42,256 bases of DNA from Mycobacteriales bacterium (GTDB lineage Bacteria; Actinomycetota; Actinomycetes; BP-191). Under the pieces are notes generated by a model. The model saw only the letters and a program-made list of their open reading frames with translations. It ran no database searches and was not told the DNA's origin. Below, in pieces: positions 27,764-37,731 of the stretch. Position 1 is the first letter of the stretch, and each line of letters starts with the position of its first letter. The stretch is taken from NCBI GenBank assembly GCA_035714365.1, contig DASTMB010000012.1, positions 1 through 42,256 on the forward strand, in the 5' to 3' direction. The translations under genes were made by a program, and so were the position numbers.

Positions 27764-28671
27764 GCCAGGAACTTCCGCACCGCCTCGGCGATGACCTGCG
27801 CGCCGGCCGGCGCGAAGTTGACCGAGTAGTGGTTGGTGCCCGGCACCAGCTCGACGGTGAGCTGCGGCAGCGCCGCCTGGAACTCCTCGACCTCGGCGTC
27901 GCTGATCATCGGCGTCATCGTCTCGGGCGAGATCGCGAACCCCTGCTCGGAACGCACCAGGTGCACCGGGCAGCGGATCAGCGCGAGGTCGGCGTGCACG
28001 TAGTGCGGGGTGCCGGTGAAGTAGTCGGTGGCGTCGACATCGGCGGCGACGTCGGAGCAGCGCGAGCGCACGCCGCCGTCGACCTCGACCAGGCCCGCGT
28101 CGAGCAGCGTCTCCACGTCGTCGTCCCACCAGTCGGCGAACGCGGGCAGCGAGCGGAACACCTGGAGCACCACCTCGCGCGACGGGAACGTCATCCGCAG
28201 CCGGTCCAGCCAGTCGGCGCCCATGATCTGCCGCGGGCGTTCGGCCGCGTCCTCGCCGGGGTCGAGCGCGCGGAAGTACCCGCCGTCGCCGAGCACCAGC
28301 GCGCGGACCAGGTCCGGGTGGTGCGCGGCGAGCTGCTCGGCGATCCACGCGCCGTTGGACTGGCCGACCACGACCACGTCCGACGTGCCCACCGAACGCA
28401 GCACCGTCGCGGCGTCCAGCGCGTTGCGGCGGTGGCCGTACGCGGAGCGGTCCGCTGGCTTGTCCGACAGGCCGCGGCCGCGGACGTCGTAGGCGACGAA
28501 CGTCACGTCGTCGCCGAGCGCGCGCGCCACCGGCAGCATGCCGAACCGCGTCGCGGTGAGGCCGTGGATGCCGAGCACGACCGGCGCGCCCGACGGGGCG
28601 CCCCAGCGGATGCCGTGCAGGCGGATGCCGTCGTCGGCGACGACGTCGAACTCGGTTCCAGGGAGCGTCAT
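27760..28671 (-). CDS. Cytosolic alpha/beta hydrolase
   Basis: This 303-residue hydrolase lacks a signal peptide. It has GIHGLTATRFGM (HG oxyanion motif), the nucleophile elbow VVVGQSNGAWIAEQL with Ser flanked by Gly-Gln and Asn-Gly, and a late VPGTNHYSVNFAP that supplies the catalytic His. The acid residue is less clear. Family members include C-C bond hydrolases, esterases and thioesterases. Within an operon containing an acyl-CoA synthetase and an importer, intracellular ester or thioester hydrolysis is plausible. It starts at ATG 28671 and overlaps both neighbours by 4 nt (ATGA). Confidence 0.87.
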   Translation of the reverse strand: MTLPGTEFDVVADDGIRLHGIRWGAPSGAPVVLGIHGLTATRFGMLPVARALGDDVTFVAYDVRGRGLSDKPADRSAYGHRRNALDAATVLRSVGTSDVVVVGQSNGAWIAEQLAAHHPDLVRALVLGDGGYFRALDPGEDAAERPRQIMGADWLDRLRMTFPSREVVLQVFRSLPAFADWWDDDVETLLDAGLVEVDGGVRSRCSDVAADVDATDYFTGTPHYVHADLALIRCPVHLVRSEQGFAISPETMTPMISDAEVEEFQAALPQLTVELVPGTNHYSVNFAPAGAQVIAEAVRKFLA

Positions 28672-30218
28672 GGCAGCACCTTCTCGGCCAGGGACGCGCG
28701 GATCGTCTTCTTGTCGAACTTGCCGACGCTGGTCTTCGGGATCTCGTCCACGATGACGACGTCGTCGGGCAGCCACCACTTGGCGACGCGTCCCGCGAGG
28801 AACGAACGCAGCTCGTCCAGCGTCGGCGCGACGCCGTCGACGGGCGCGACGACGGCGACCGGGCGTTCGTCCCACTTCTCCGAACGCACGCCCACGACGG
28901 CGGCCTCGCGCACCAGCGGGTGCGACATGATCGCGGCTTCGAGGTCGAGCGAGGAGATCCACTCGCCGCCGGACTTCACCAGGTCCTTCGACCGGTCCAC
29001 GATCTTGAAGTAGCCGTCCGGCTCCATGAACGCCATGTCGCCGGTGCGCAGCCACCCGTCGTGGAACCGGTCGCCGAGACCGGGGTCGTCGTAGTAGCCG
29101 GTGGCGACCCACGGGCCGCGGCACTCCAGCTCGCCGACCGACTCGCCGTCCCACGGCAGCTCCGCGCCGTCCTCGCCGACGATGCGCGCCTCCAGGCCGC
29201 TGAAGATGGTGCCGGTCTTGAGCCGCACCTGGCGCAGCCCGTCCGCGGACAGCCCGCGGTGCGCGCGGCGCGGTCGCGAGACGCAGGCGACGGGCGCGGT
29301 CTCGGTCATCCCCCAGATCTGGAGGATGGTGACGCCGAGCGCGTCCCACGCCTCCATCAACGGCGCCGGCGTCGCCGCGCCGCCGATGCCGATGGTGCGC
29401 AGCGACGAGAAGTCGAACGCGCCGCGCTGCGCGAGCGGCAGCAGCGTCGTCCAGATCGTCGGCACGCCCGCGGCCCAGGTGACGCGCTCGGTCTCGATGA
29501 CGCGGGCGAGGTTCTCCGGCGACGTGTCCGCGCCGGCGAAGACCAGCTCCGCCCCGGTGAACGGCGCGATGTACGGCAGCCCCCACCCGCACGCGTGGAA
29601 CAGCGGGACGACCGGCAGCACCCGGTCGTGTTCCGAGATGGCGAGGTGGTCGGCCATGCACGCGGCCATGGCGTGCAGGTACGTCGCGCGGTGGCTGAAC
29701 ACCACGCCCTTCGGCATCCCCGTCGTGCCCGACGTGTAGCAGATGCCGCAGGGGTCCTCCTCGTCCAGCTCCGGCAGGTCCTCGGCCGGCCGAGCCGCGT
29801 CGACGCGCGCCGCGACCTCGTCCATGCCGAGCACGTGCTTCACGCCGGGCAGGTCGGGGAGGCGGTCCATCAGGTCGTCGTCGGCGATGAGGACGGTGTC
29901 GCCGGCGTGGCCGACGATGTAGGAGATCTGCTCGTCGAACAGCCGGATGTTCACCATGTGCAGCACCGCGCCGGCGAGCGGCACGGCGTAGTAGAGCTCG
30001 ACGTGGCGGGCGCTGTTGTTCGCGAACGACGCGACCCGGTCGCCGGGCCGCACGCCGAGGTCGCGCAGCACCGTGACCAGCCGCAGCACGCGGTTGGCCA
30101 GCTCGCCGTACGTCGTCCGGCCGCGCGCGTCGACGACCTCGCCGTCGCGGTACACCGTCCGCATCCGGTCGAAGATCGAACGCACCGTGAGCGGTTGCCC
30201 GCCGATCAGTCCCCTCAT
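28668..30218 (-). CDS. Acyl-CoA synthetase (AMP-forming, FadD-like)
   Basis: A 516-residue ANL-superfamily ligase that activates a carboxylic acid to its CoA thioester with ATP. Motifs: ICYTSGTTGMPKGVVFSHRA (P-loop, near residue 160), PLFHACGWGLPY, the A5 region ILQIWGMTETAP, GWLRTGDMAFMEPDGYFKI, and RSKDLVKSGGEWISSLDLE with the hinge region; the terminal KTSVGKFDKKTIR contains the catalytic Lys. HACGW and WGMTE are typical of medium- or long-chain fatty acid and aryl acid ligases, so the substrate is unresolved. ATG 30218 overlaps the regulator stop as ATGA. Within the operon it would activate the imported or hydrolysed acid. Confidence 0.93.
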   Translation of the reverse strand: MRGLIGGQPLTVRSIFDRMRTVYRDGEVVDARGRTTYGELANRVLRLVTVLRDLGVRPGDRVASFANNSARHVELYYAVPLAGAVLHMVNIRLFDEQISYIVGHAGDTVLIADDDLMDRLPDLPGVKHVLGMDEVAARVDAARPAEDLPELDEEDPCGICYTSGTTGMPKGVVFSHRATYLHAMAACMADHLAISEHDRVLPVVPLFHACGWGLPYIAPFTGAELVFAGADTSPENLARVIETERVTWAAGVPTIWTTLLPLAQRGAFDFSSLRTIGIGGAATPAPLMEAWDALGVTILQIWGMTETAPVACVSRPRRAHRGLSADGLRQVRLKTGTIFSGLEARIVGEDGAELPWDGESVGELECRGPWVATGYYDDPGLGDRFHDGWLRTGDMAFMEPDGYFKIVDRSKDLVKSGGEWISSLDLEAAIMSHPLVREAAVVGVRSEKWDERPVAVVAPVDGVAPTLDELRSFLAGRVAKWWLPDDVVIVDEIPKTSVGKFDKKTIRASLAEKVLP

Positions 30219-31384
30219 TGGATCCCCAGCCCGAGTACCAGCAGGACGGCGTCGACGGGGACCCGCGGGTCCAGCCCCGTCAGGTCGCGGACCCGGCCGA
30301 GCCGGTACGCGACGGTGTTGGCGTGCACGACCTCGCGCCGCGCGGTCTCCGGCACCGAGCCGGTGGCGAGGTACGAACGCAGCGTCGCGACGATCGCGCC
30401 GCCCGGGTCGCGCGCGACGAGCAGGTCGCGCACCCGGCGGCGCAGCGCCGCGGCCACGCGCTCGTTGCCGAGCAGGAGCTGCTCGACCAGCAGGTCGTCG
30501 GGGCCGTACGCGCCGGCGGTGCGGCCCTCGGCGACGGCGGCCTCGAGCAGCGCCTCCACCTGGCCGACCTCGGCGAGCAGCGCCTCCCCCGGCGCGGCGG
30601 GCAGGCCGTACGCGAGCAGCGCGCCGGGCGCGCCGCCGAGCAGCGGCGCCGCGTCGCGCAGCGCGTCCGGCACGAGCAGCAGCACCCGGTCGCCGCGGTG
30701 CCCGCCGAGGGTGCGGGCCGGCGCGGTGGCGAGCAGCGCGTCGATGCGCCCGGCGACGCCGGCGCCGGACACCAGCACCGGCACGTACGCCGCCGCGAGG
30801 ATGGTCGAGAACCGCAACGACACCGCGGCGACCTCGCCCGGGTCGGTCGCGGTGAGCAGCGCCTCGACCAGCTCGCGCCGCCGCGCGTCGAGGCTGCGCA
30901 GCCGCGCGGCCGACGCGCTCATGTACGCCTTCGCGACGGCCGACGACGCGAGGTCGATGTAGTCCATCCACTGCGCGGCGAGGCCGGCGAGCAGGTGCTC
31001 CTCGCCGGGACGCAGCACGTCGGTCACCTTGGTCCACGTGACGCGCCCGGCGATCCGGTACGCGTGCAGCATCGACTCCAGCGGCACGCCCATCTCCAGG
31101 CGCGCGCGCCCCGACTCCTCGAACGACTTCACGACGCGCGCGCCGACGGGCGCGCCGGAGACGACGGCGTCGAAGAACGACGTGACGACGCGGCGGGTGA
31201 CCGGCAGCACGTCCTCGGTCATCTGCGCGGGCGTCATCGACTCGTACTCGGGGATCTCGTCGCGCAGCGCGACGCCGATCGTCGCGACCAGCTCGTCCAG
31301 GTCCGCGAGCACCCGCGTCGCGATGGCGCGCGCGGTGGCGCCGGACGCGCGGCCGGCGAGCGGGCGGACGCTGGCCTCGCTCAC
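30215..31384 (-). CDS. PucR/CdaR-type transcriptional regulator
   Basis: This 389-residue regulator starts at GTG 31384 (GTGA overlap with livF). The N-terminal two-thirds form a helical sensor region resembling RsbRD-N-like segments (EYESMTPAQMTEDVLPVTRR). A GGDEF-like middle domain of the CdaR type follows. The C-terminal PucR-type helix-turn-helix is clear: LRSYLATGSVPETARREVVH, then NTVAYRLGRVRDLTGLDPR (about residues 331-380). Such proteins usually sense a catabolic substrate and regulate the adjacent operon. It is embedded inside the operon, between importer and acyl-CoA ligase, consistent with autoregulation; inverted repeats upstream of the first gene are candidate targets. Confidence 0.88.
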   Translation of the reverse strand: MSEASVRPLAGRASGATARAIATRVLADLDELVATIGVALRDEIPEYESMTPAQMTEDVLPVTRRVVTSFFDAVVSGAPVGARVVKSFEESGRARLEMGVPLESMLHAYRIAGRVTWTKVTDVLRPGEEHLLAGLAAQWMDYIDLASSAVAKAYMSASAARLRSLDARRRELVEALLTATDPGEVAAVSLRFSTILAAAYVPVLVSGAGVAGRIDALLATAPARTLGGHRGDRVLLLVPDALRDAAPLLGGAPGALLAYGLPAAPGEALLAEVGQVEALLEAAVAEGRTAGAYGPDDLLVEQLLLGNERVAAALRRRVRDLLVARDPGGAIVATLRSYLATGSVPETARREVVHANTVAYRLGRVRDLTGLDPRVPVDAVLLVLGLGIQ

Positions 31385-32216
31385 TCGGTCACCGCCGGGG
31401 CCTTGCGCGGGGCGCGCTTGCGCGGCGCGGCCGCCTTCTTCGCGGGCTTCTTCGGCTGGCGCGCCTCGACCGCAGCGCCGACGCCGGCGGAGAGCAGCCG
31501 CCCGACACCGAGGTACGACGCGACCGCCGCGGTGTCCAGGTCGGCGACCGCGCCGGAGTGGACGATGCGGCCGGTCTGCAGGATGTGCGCGGTCGTCGCG
31601 ACCTGGAGCCCGAACGACACGTTCTGCTCGACCAGCACCATCGTCACGCCGCTGGCCGCGACCTCGCGCAGCGTCGCGAACAGCTCCTGCACGACGAGCG
31701 GCGCGAGGCCGGCGGACGGCTCGTCGACGAGCATCAGCAACGGCTCGGCCATCAGCGCGCGGGCCACCGCGAGCGACGCCTGCTGCCCGCCGGACATCGT
31801 CCCGGCGGTCTGGTCGCGCCGCTGCGCGAGCAGCGGGAACCGGTCGTACACGCCGTCCAGCACGGCCTGGTACCTCCGCGGGTCGCGGCGGCGCAGCGAG
31901 TACGCGCCGAGCCGGAGGTTCTGCTCGACGGTGAGCGCCGCGAACACCTGGCGGCCCTGCGGGACGTGCGCCATGCCCTTCGCGACGCGGCGTTCCGGGG
32001 ACATGCGCGTGATGTCGACGCCGTCGAAGCGGAGGCGGCCGGAACGCACCGGCACGATGCCGGCCAGCACCTTCATGGACACCGACTTGCCGGCGCCGTT
32101 GAGGCCGAAGATGCCGGCGATCTCGCCGGCCTGGACCGTGTAGGAGAGGCCGTGCAGGACGGTCGTCGCGCCGAAGCCGGCGACGACCTCCTCGACCTCG
32201 AGCAGCGGGTACGCGC

Positions 32217-32220
<4 letters not shown>
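31381..32220 (-). CDS. livF: Branched-chain-type ABC transporter ATPase (LivF-like)
   Basis: A 279-residue ATPase with Walker A GLNGAGKS, signature MSGGQQASLAVARALM, Walker B LLMLVDEPSAGLAP and switch His region VLVEQNV. It matches LivF of the hydrophobic amino acid transporter family and would energise import together with the LivMG fusion and LivH. After the usual end (ASYLGVGRLL) it carries an extra tail of about 40 residues rich in Lys, Arg, Ala and Pro (KKPAKKAAAPRKRAPRK), which is unusual for LivF. ATG 32220 overlaps the upstream stop as ATGA. Confidence 0.93.
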
Positions 32221-34051
<1,831 letters not shown>

Positions 34052-34055
<4 letters not shown>

Positions 34056-34921
34056 GCGGCCACCTTCCCGAGCAGCCCCTTGGGCCGCAGCAGCAGCACC
34101 AGCAGGATCACGACGAACATCGCGACGCTGGTCAGCCCCGGCACCGTCGACGTCAGCGTGCGGTCGCGCACGAACGCCTCGATCAGCCCGACCGCGACGC
34201 CGCCCGCGAACGCGCCCGGCAGGCTGGTCAGCCCGCCGACGAGCGCGGCGACGAGACCGGCGACGAACAGCCGCCCGGCGTAGTCCGGCGCGAACGTCCC
34301 GATGGTGGGTTCGAGCAGCAGCGCGGCGACGGCGGCGAGCGCGGCGCCGACGCCCCAGGTGAACGTCGACACCAGCGACAGCGGCACGCCGACCAACCGC
34401 ACCGCGGTCGGGTCGTCGGCGGCGGCGAGGACGCCGAGGCCGAAGTCGGTGGACCGCAGCAGCCAGGCGAGCCCCACGCCGAGCGCGGCGAGCACGAGCA
34501 CCGAGATCAGCTGGGTCGGCGAGACGTAGACGGCCCCGATCTTGACGCCGACGCCGCCGACCGGCGGGCGCAGCCGCCGCGGCGTGATGCCCCACACCTT
34601 CAGCTCCACCGCCGCGAGCAGCGAGGCCAGGCCGATCGTCGCGACCGCGACCGCGAGCCGGTTCGCGGCGACCATCCGGCGCACCACCACGAACTCGAAC
34701 GCCGTCCCGATCAGCGCCGCGCCCGCCACCGCGGCGAGCGCGCCGACCCACCACGGCAGCCCGTGCTCGGTCGTCACGAACCACGCCAGGTAGAGCGAGA
34801 AGGTCCCGATCTCGCCCTGCGCGAAGTTCACGACCTTGGTGCCGCGGTAGACGAGCACCAGGCCGACGGCGATCAGCCCGTAGATGGCGCCGTTGACGAC
34901 GCCGAACGTCACGACGGTCAT
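34052..34921 (-). CDS. livH: Branched-chain-type ABC permease (LivH-like)
   Basis: A 289-residue inner-membrane permease with about eight helices. Diagnostic LivH features are GVVNGAIYGLIAVGLVLVYRGTKVVNFAQGE at the N-terminus (quoted key part GLVLVYRGTKVVNFAQGEIG), the middle YAGRLFVAGLVAALVGGLTSLPGAFAGG and a final VLLLRPKGLLG. ATG 34921 shares its A with the TGA of the substrate-binding protein (TGATG). It pairs with the LivM half of the fusion to make the translocation pore. Confidence 0.94.
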
Positions 34922-36402
34922 CAGAAGCGTTCCACGCAACGGCTGATCGGCTGCCAGCCGAGCTTGCCGCTGGGGCCGGTGTAGGAGTGGAAGACGTTGA
35001 ACGCCTGGCTGCCCAGGTGCCCGCCGTAGCGCGGGAAGTCGGCCGGGCAGTTCGGCGAGACGGTGCCGCGGTAGCGGCTGAGCAGCGTGGCGAAGTGGTT
35101 GCGCGTGCAGGCCGGCCCGCAGTCGAGGAGGAGCTGCGCGATCGCCTTCTGCGCGACCCAGTTCAGGAACAGCAGGTCGCCGCCGGCGCCGGAGAGGTCG
35201 ACGTTCGGGTCCCACTTCGCGTACTGCCGCTCGAACTCCTTGATGTCGGCGGCGTAGCTGGCGAACGGCCCGGAGTAGTCGTGGTAGCTGTACGCCGGCC
35301 AGGAGGCGATGCCGTAGATGTCGAGCGCGCGGTCGGCGAGCGTCTGCGTCGTGAGGTTGAACGGGAACACCATCCACGACGGCCGGAAGCCGGGCGGCGC
35401 CTGGTTGATCATCTCGGTCGCGGCGAGCGCGTTCTCCCAGGCCCAGACGACCTGGGTGCCGTCCTGCTGGAGCGCGAGGAGCTGCTGGCCGTAGTTGGCC
35501 TGGTTCTTCTGGACCGGGATCAGCTTGCCGACGTTGAGGCCGTAGCGGCCCGCCGCCGCCTTGAACGCGTCGAAGCCCGGCTTCCAGAACTCGCTGTCCC
35601 GGTAGAGGACGCCGATCTTCTTCCCCTTGAACTTCGCGTTGGCCAGCTCCGCGAACGCCTCGCCGAGGCGTTCGACCGTCGGGATCGACGTGAACGAGTA
35701 CCTCTTGCCGGCCAGGCCCTTCTCGGTCGCGTCGTGGTGCAGGTAGAGCTCGCGGTGCGTCTCGGCCCACTCGCGGACGCCGGGGATCTGGTCGAAGCCG
35801 ATGCCGCCGACGATCGCGAACGGGTTCTTCCCGGCGCAGGTCGCGGCGGCGGTGATCGCCTGCTGCGGGTCGTACGCGTCGTCCTGGTAGGACATCGTGA
35901 CCTTGCGGCCGTGGATGCCGCCGCGGGCGTTGAGGTCGGTCCAGAAGACGTTGAAGTCCGACGGGTGGGTCTGGAACGCGTCGGCGTAGGTGAGCGCCGC
36001 GTGCGCGCAGAGCGTGATCTCGCTCGGGCTGATGCCGCGCGTGTTCAGGTCGCCGGGGAAGAGCTGGAGGTCGCCGGGCGCGTCGTGCGGCGGGGCGGCC
36101 GGACCCTTCGTGACGTACGGGCCGGTGGTCGGGCCGCCGCCGTTGCTCCCCGGTCCGGTGGTGCGGCCGGGGCCGGTCGTCGCGCCCGGCTTCCCCGGCT
36201 GCCCGGGCCTCGCGGACGCCGACGCGGCCGCCGCCGAGGCGGACGCCGACGCCGACGAGCCGGGCGGCAACGTCCCCTGCGCGATCGTGTCCGTGCCGCC
36301 GGGGCCGCCGCCGCCCTCGCGGGGCGCGCCGCTGCACGCCACCGTCGCCAGCGCCATCAGGGCCGCGCCGAGGCGCAGCCGTCGCCGGGCGTACCGCGTC
36401 AT
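34921..36402 (-). CDS. Substrate-binding lipoprotein of the branched-chain-type ABC transporter
   Basis: The 493-residue product begins at ATG 36402; a GTG at 36414 is in frame and would add four residues. The lipobox MALATVACSG predicts a lipoprotein. It is followed by a long disordered Gly/Ser/Ala/Pro linker of about 80 residues (SASASASAAAASASARPGQ) and then a type I periplasmic-binding fold: DLNARGGIHGRKVTM, DDAYDPQQAITAAATCAGKN, GKKIGVLYRDSEFWKPGFD, VVWAWENALAATEMINQA. Several Cys near the end may pair (LLLDCGPACTRN, SPNCPADF, RCVERF). It would capture the ligand for the Liv permeases; the ligand is unknown. It is the first gene of the operon. Confidence 0.9.
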   Translation of the reverse strand: MTRYARRRLRLGAALMALATVACSGAPREGGGGPGGTDTIAQGTLPPGSSASASASAAAASASARPGQPGKPGATTGPGRTTGPGSNGGGPTTGPYVTKGPAAPPHDAPGDLQLFPGDLNTRGISPSEITLCAHAALTYADAFQTHPSDFNVFWTDLNARGGIHGRKVTMSYQDDAYDPQQAITAAATCAGKNPFAIVGGIGFDQIPGVREWAETHRELYLHHDATEKGLAGKRYSFTSIPTVERLGEAFAELANAKFKGKKIGVLYRDSEFWKPGFDAFKAAAGRYGLNVGKLIPVQKNQANYGQQLLALQQDGTQVVWAWENALAATEMINQAPPGFRPSWMVFPFNLTTQTLADRALDIYGIASWPAYSYHDYSGPFASYAADIKEFERQYAKWDPNVDLSGAGGDLLFLNWVAQKAIAQLLLDCGPACTRNHFATLLSRYRGTVSPNCPADFPRYGGHLGSQAFNVFHSYTGPSGKLGWQPISRCVERF

Positions 36403-36433
36403 CCGCACTCCCACCTCGGGTGAACTACCAGGT

Positions 36434-36520
36434 GGGTTGTGAGTTTCGACAGTCCGGGCCGGTCTGCCTACCCCGTTCCGTGCGCAAATCGGCGGAGCGG
36501 CGTTGGGGATGTCACAACCC
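36434..36520. promoter_or_regulatory. Widely spaced 9-bp inverted repeat upstream of the transporter operon
   Basis: GGGTTGTGA at 36434-36442 is repeated in inverted orientation as TCACAACCC at 36512-36520, 78 bp centre to centre. The pair lies in the untranslated region upstream of the substrate-binding protein start at 36402. Two distant operators for a looping or oligomeric regulator (for example the operon's PucR-type protein) are possible. No confident -10 or -35 box could be placed. Confidence 0.35.
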
Positions 36521-36532
36521 GCGTGCGGCCGC

Positions 36533-36604
36533 GTGCCGGGGTCCGGTCCGCTAGTTCCGCGCCGCTGCGCGGCGCTCCCTTAGTCGCGGACCGGACCCCG
36601 GCAC
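36533..36604 (-). terminator. Long perfect hairpin after the SpoIIM-family gene, with conserved apical core
   Basis: A perfect 19-bp stem (36533-36551 with 36586-36604) encloses a 34-nt apical core. The core itself folds through GCGCCGC/GCGGCGC. Read on the minus strand the core begins GACTAAGGGAGCG and ends CGGAACTA. It starts 9 bp after the stop of the DUF95 gene (minus strand) and lies between it and the transporter operon, so termination is the natural role. There is no T-tract. The same core occurs in the hairpin at 42199-42256. Confidence 0.7.
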
Positions 36605-36613
36605 CCGTCCTGC

Positions 36614-37621
36614 TCAGGTGGTGAGCTCCCGGTCCCCGCGCAGGTCGGCGAGCAGGTCGCCGGTCTCGCCGGCGCGGTGCGCGCGGCGGCCGAGGATCGT
36701 GACGTAGGCGAGGAATCCCAGCTCGATGAGCACCCCCCAGCCCACCCGCGCCCACGTCGGCAGCCCGCTCGGCGTCACGAACGCCTCCGTGAACCCGGCC
36801 AGCGCGAACACCCCCACCAGCCCGAGGATCACCGCCACGCACGCCCGCCCCTCCTCGGCCAGCGCGTCCGCGCGCCGCCGCGGCCCCGGGTCGATCACCG
36901 TCCAGCCGATCCGCATGCCGACGCCCGCCGCGACGAAGATCGCCGTCAGCTCGAGCAGCCCGTGCGGCAGGATCAGCCCGAAGAACAGCCCCAGCTTGTG
37001 GTGCGCGGCCATCAGGCCGCCGATCACGCCGACGTTGGCGGCGTTCTGGAACAGCACCCACACCGTCGGCAACGCCAGCAGGATGCCGAGCGCGAACGCC
37101 GTCGCCGCCACCCAGGCGTTGTTGAAGAAGACCTTCGCGCCGAACGACGCCGCCGGCGCGCTGCGGTAGTAGTCGGCGAAGTCGTGCTCGACGAGCTGGC
37201 GGACCTCCTCCGGCGAGGAGATCGCCGCCTGCACCTCCGGGTGCGTCGCGATCCAGGTGCCGAATGCCAGCGCCACCACGACCGTGAACACCGCCGCGCC
37301 GATCGCCCACCGCCGGCTGCGGTACACCGCCACCGGGAACGTCACCGTGAAGAACCGCCCGACCTCCGACCAGCCGCGCACCCGCCCGCCCGTGACCACG
37401 CTGCGCGCGCGGACGGTGAGGCTGGACAGCCGGTCGACCAGCGCCGGGTCCGGCGACGAGGTGCGCACGACGGACAGGTGCGTGGCGGTGCGCTGGTACA
37501 GGTCGACCAGCTCGTCCAGCTCCTCGCCAGAAAGCCGGCGCGGCCGGGCGCCGCGGCTGACCAGGGTGTCCAGCCGGTGCCACTCCGGCGAGTGCGCGGC
37601 GACGAACGCGTCGATGTCCAC
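36614..37621 (-). CDS. SpoIIM/DUF95-family membrane protein
   Basis: A 335-residue multipass protein starting at GTG 37621, preceded by GGAAGGA and a TAGCCT -10-like box. The cytosolic N-terminus (MDIDAFVAAHSPEWHRLDTLVSRG, then ELVDLYQRTATHLSVVRTSS) is typical of the actinobacterial stage II sporulation protein M-like family. Five or so helices follow, with FFNNAWVAATAFALGILLALP and LGLFFGLILPHGLLELTAIF (HGxxE core). The function is unknown; it does not imply sporulation. In M. tuberculosis the homologous gene (Rv3694c) sits opposite an RDD gene and next to DUF58, whereas here only the RDD neighbour remains adjacent. Confidence 0.9.
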   Translation of the reverse strand: MDIDAFVAAHSPEWHRLDTLVSRGARPRRLSGEELDELVDLYQRTATHLSVVRTSSPDPALVDRLSSLTVRARSVVTGGRVRGWSEVGRFFTVTFPVAVYRSRRWAIGAAVFTVVVALAFGTWIATHPEVQAAISSPEEVRQLVEHDFADYYRSAPAASFGAKVFFNNAWVAATAFALGILLALPTVWVLFQNAANVGVIGGLMAAHHKLGLFFGLILPHGLLELTAIFVAAGVGMRIGWTVIDPGPRRRADALAEEGRACVAVILGLVGVFALAGFTEAFVTPSGLPTWARVGWGVLIELGFLAYVTILGRRAHRAGETGDLLADLRGDRELTT

Positions 37622-37646
37622 ACCCGCCTCCTTCCGTCCACAGGCG

Positions 37647-37697
37647 AGGCTACCCGTCCTGTTTCCGTCGCAGTGCGGTGCCAGACTGCGTGCAGTC
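37647..37697. promoter_or_regulatory. Divergent regulatory region between SpoIIM-family and RDD genes
   Basis: On the minus strand TAGCCT (37652-37647) fits the -10 consensus TANNNT about 26 nt ahead of GTG 37621, allowing a short leader with GGAAGGA. At 37684-37697 a 14-bp perfect palindrome, GACTGC-GT-GCAGTC, lies upstream of both divergent genes and could bind a dimeric regulator. Both are sequence-pattern inferences. Confidence 0.35.
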
Positions 37698-37731
37698 GGT
37701 TCTCGCCGTCCGTCGACGTGGGGAGGTGCGG

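Noticed and set aside
37678-37731. Upstream ATG for the RDD protein
   Set aside because: There is no ribosome-binding site ahead of 37678, whereas GGGAGG stands 5 nt before GTG 37732, and the extra residues are not family-like.
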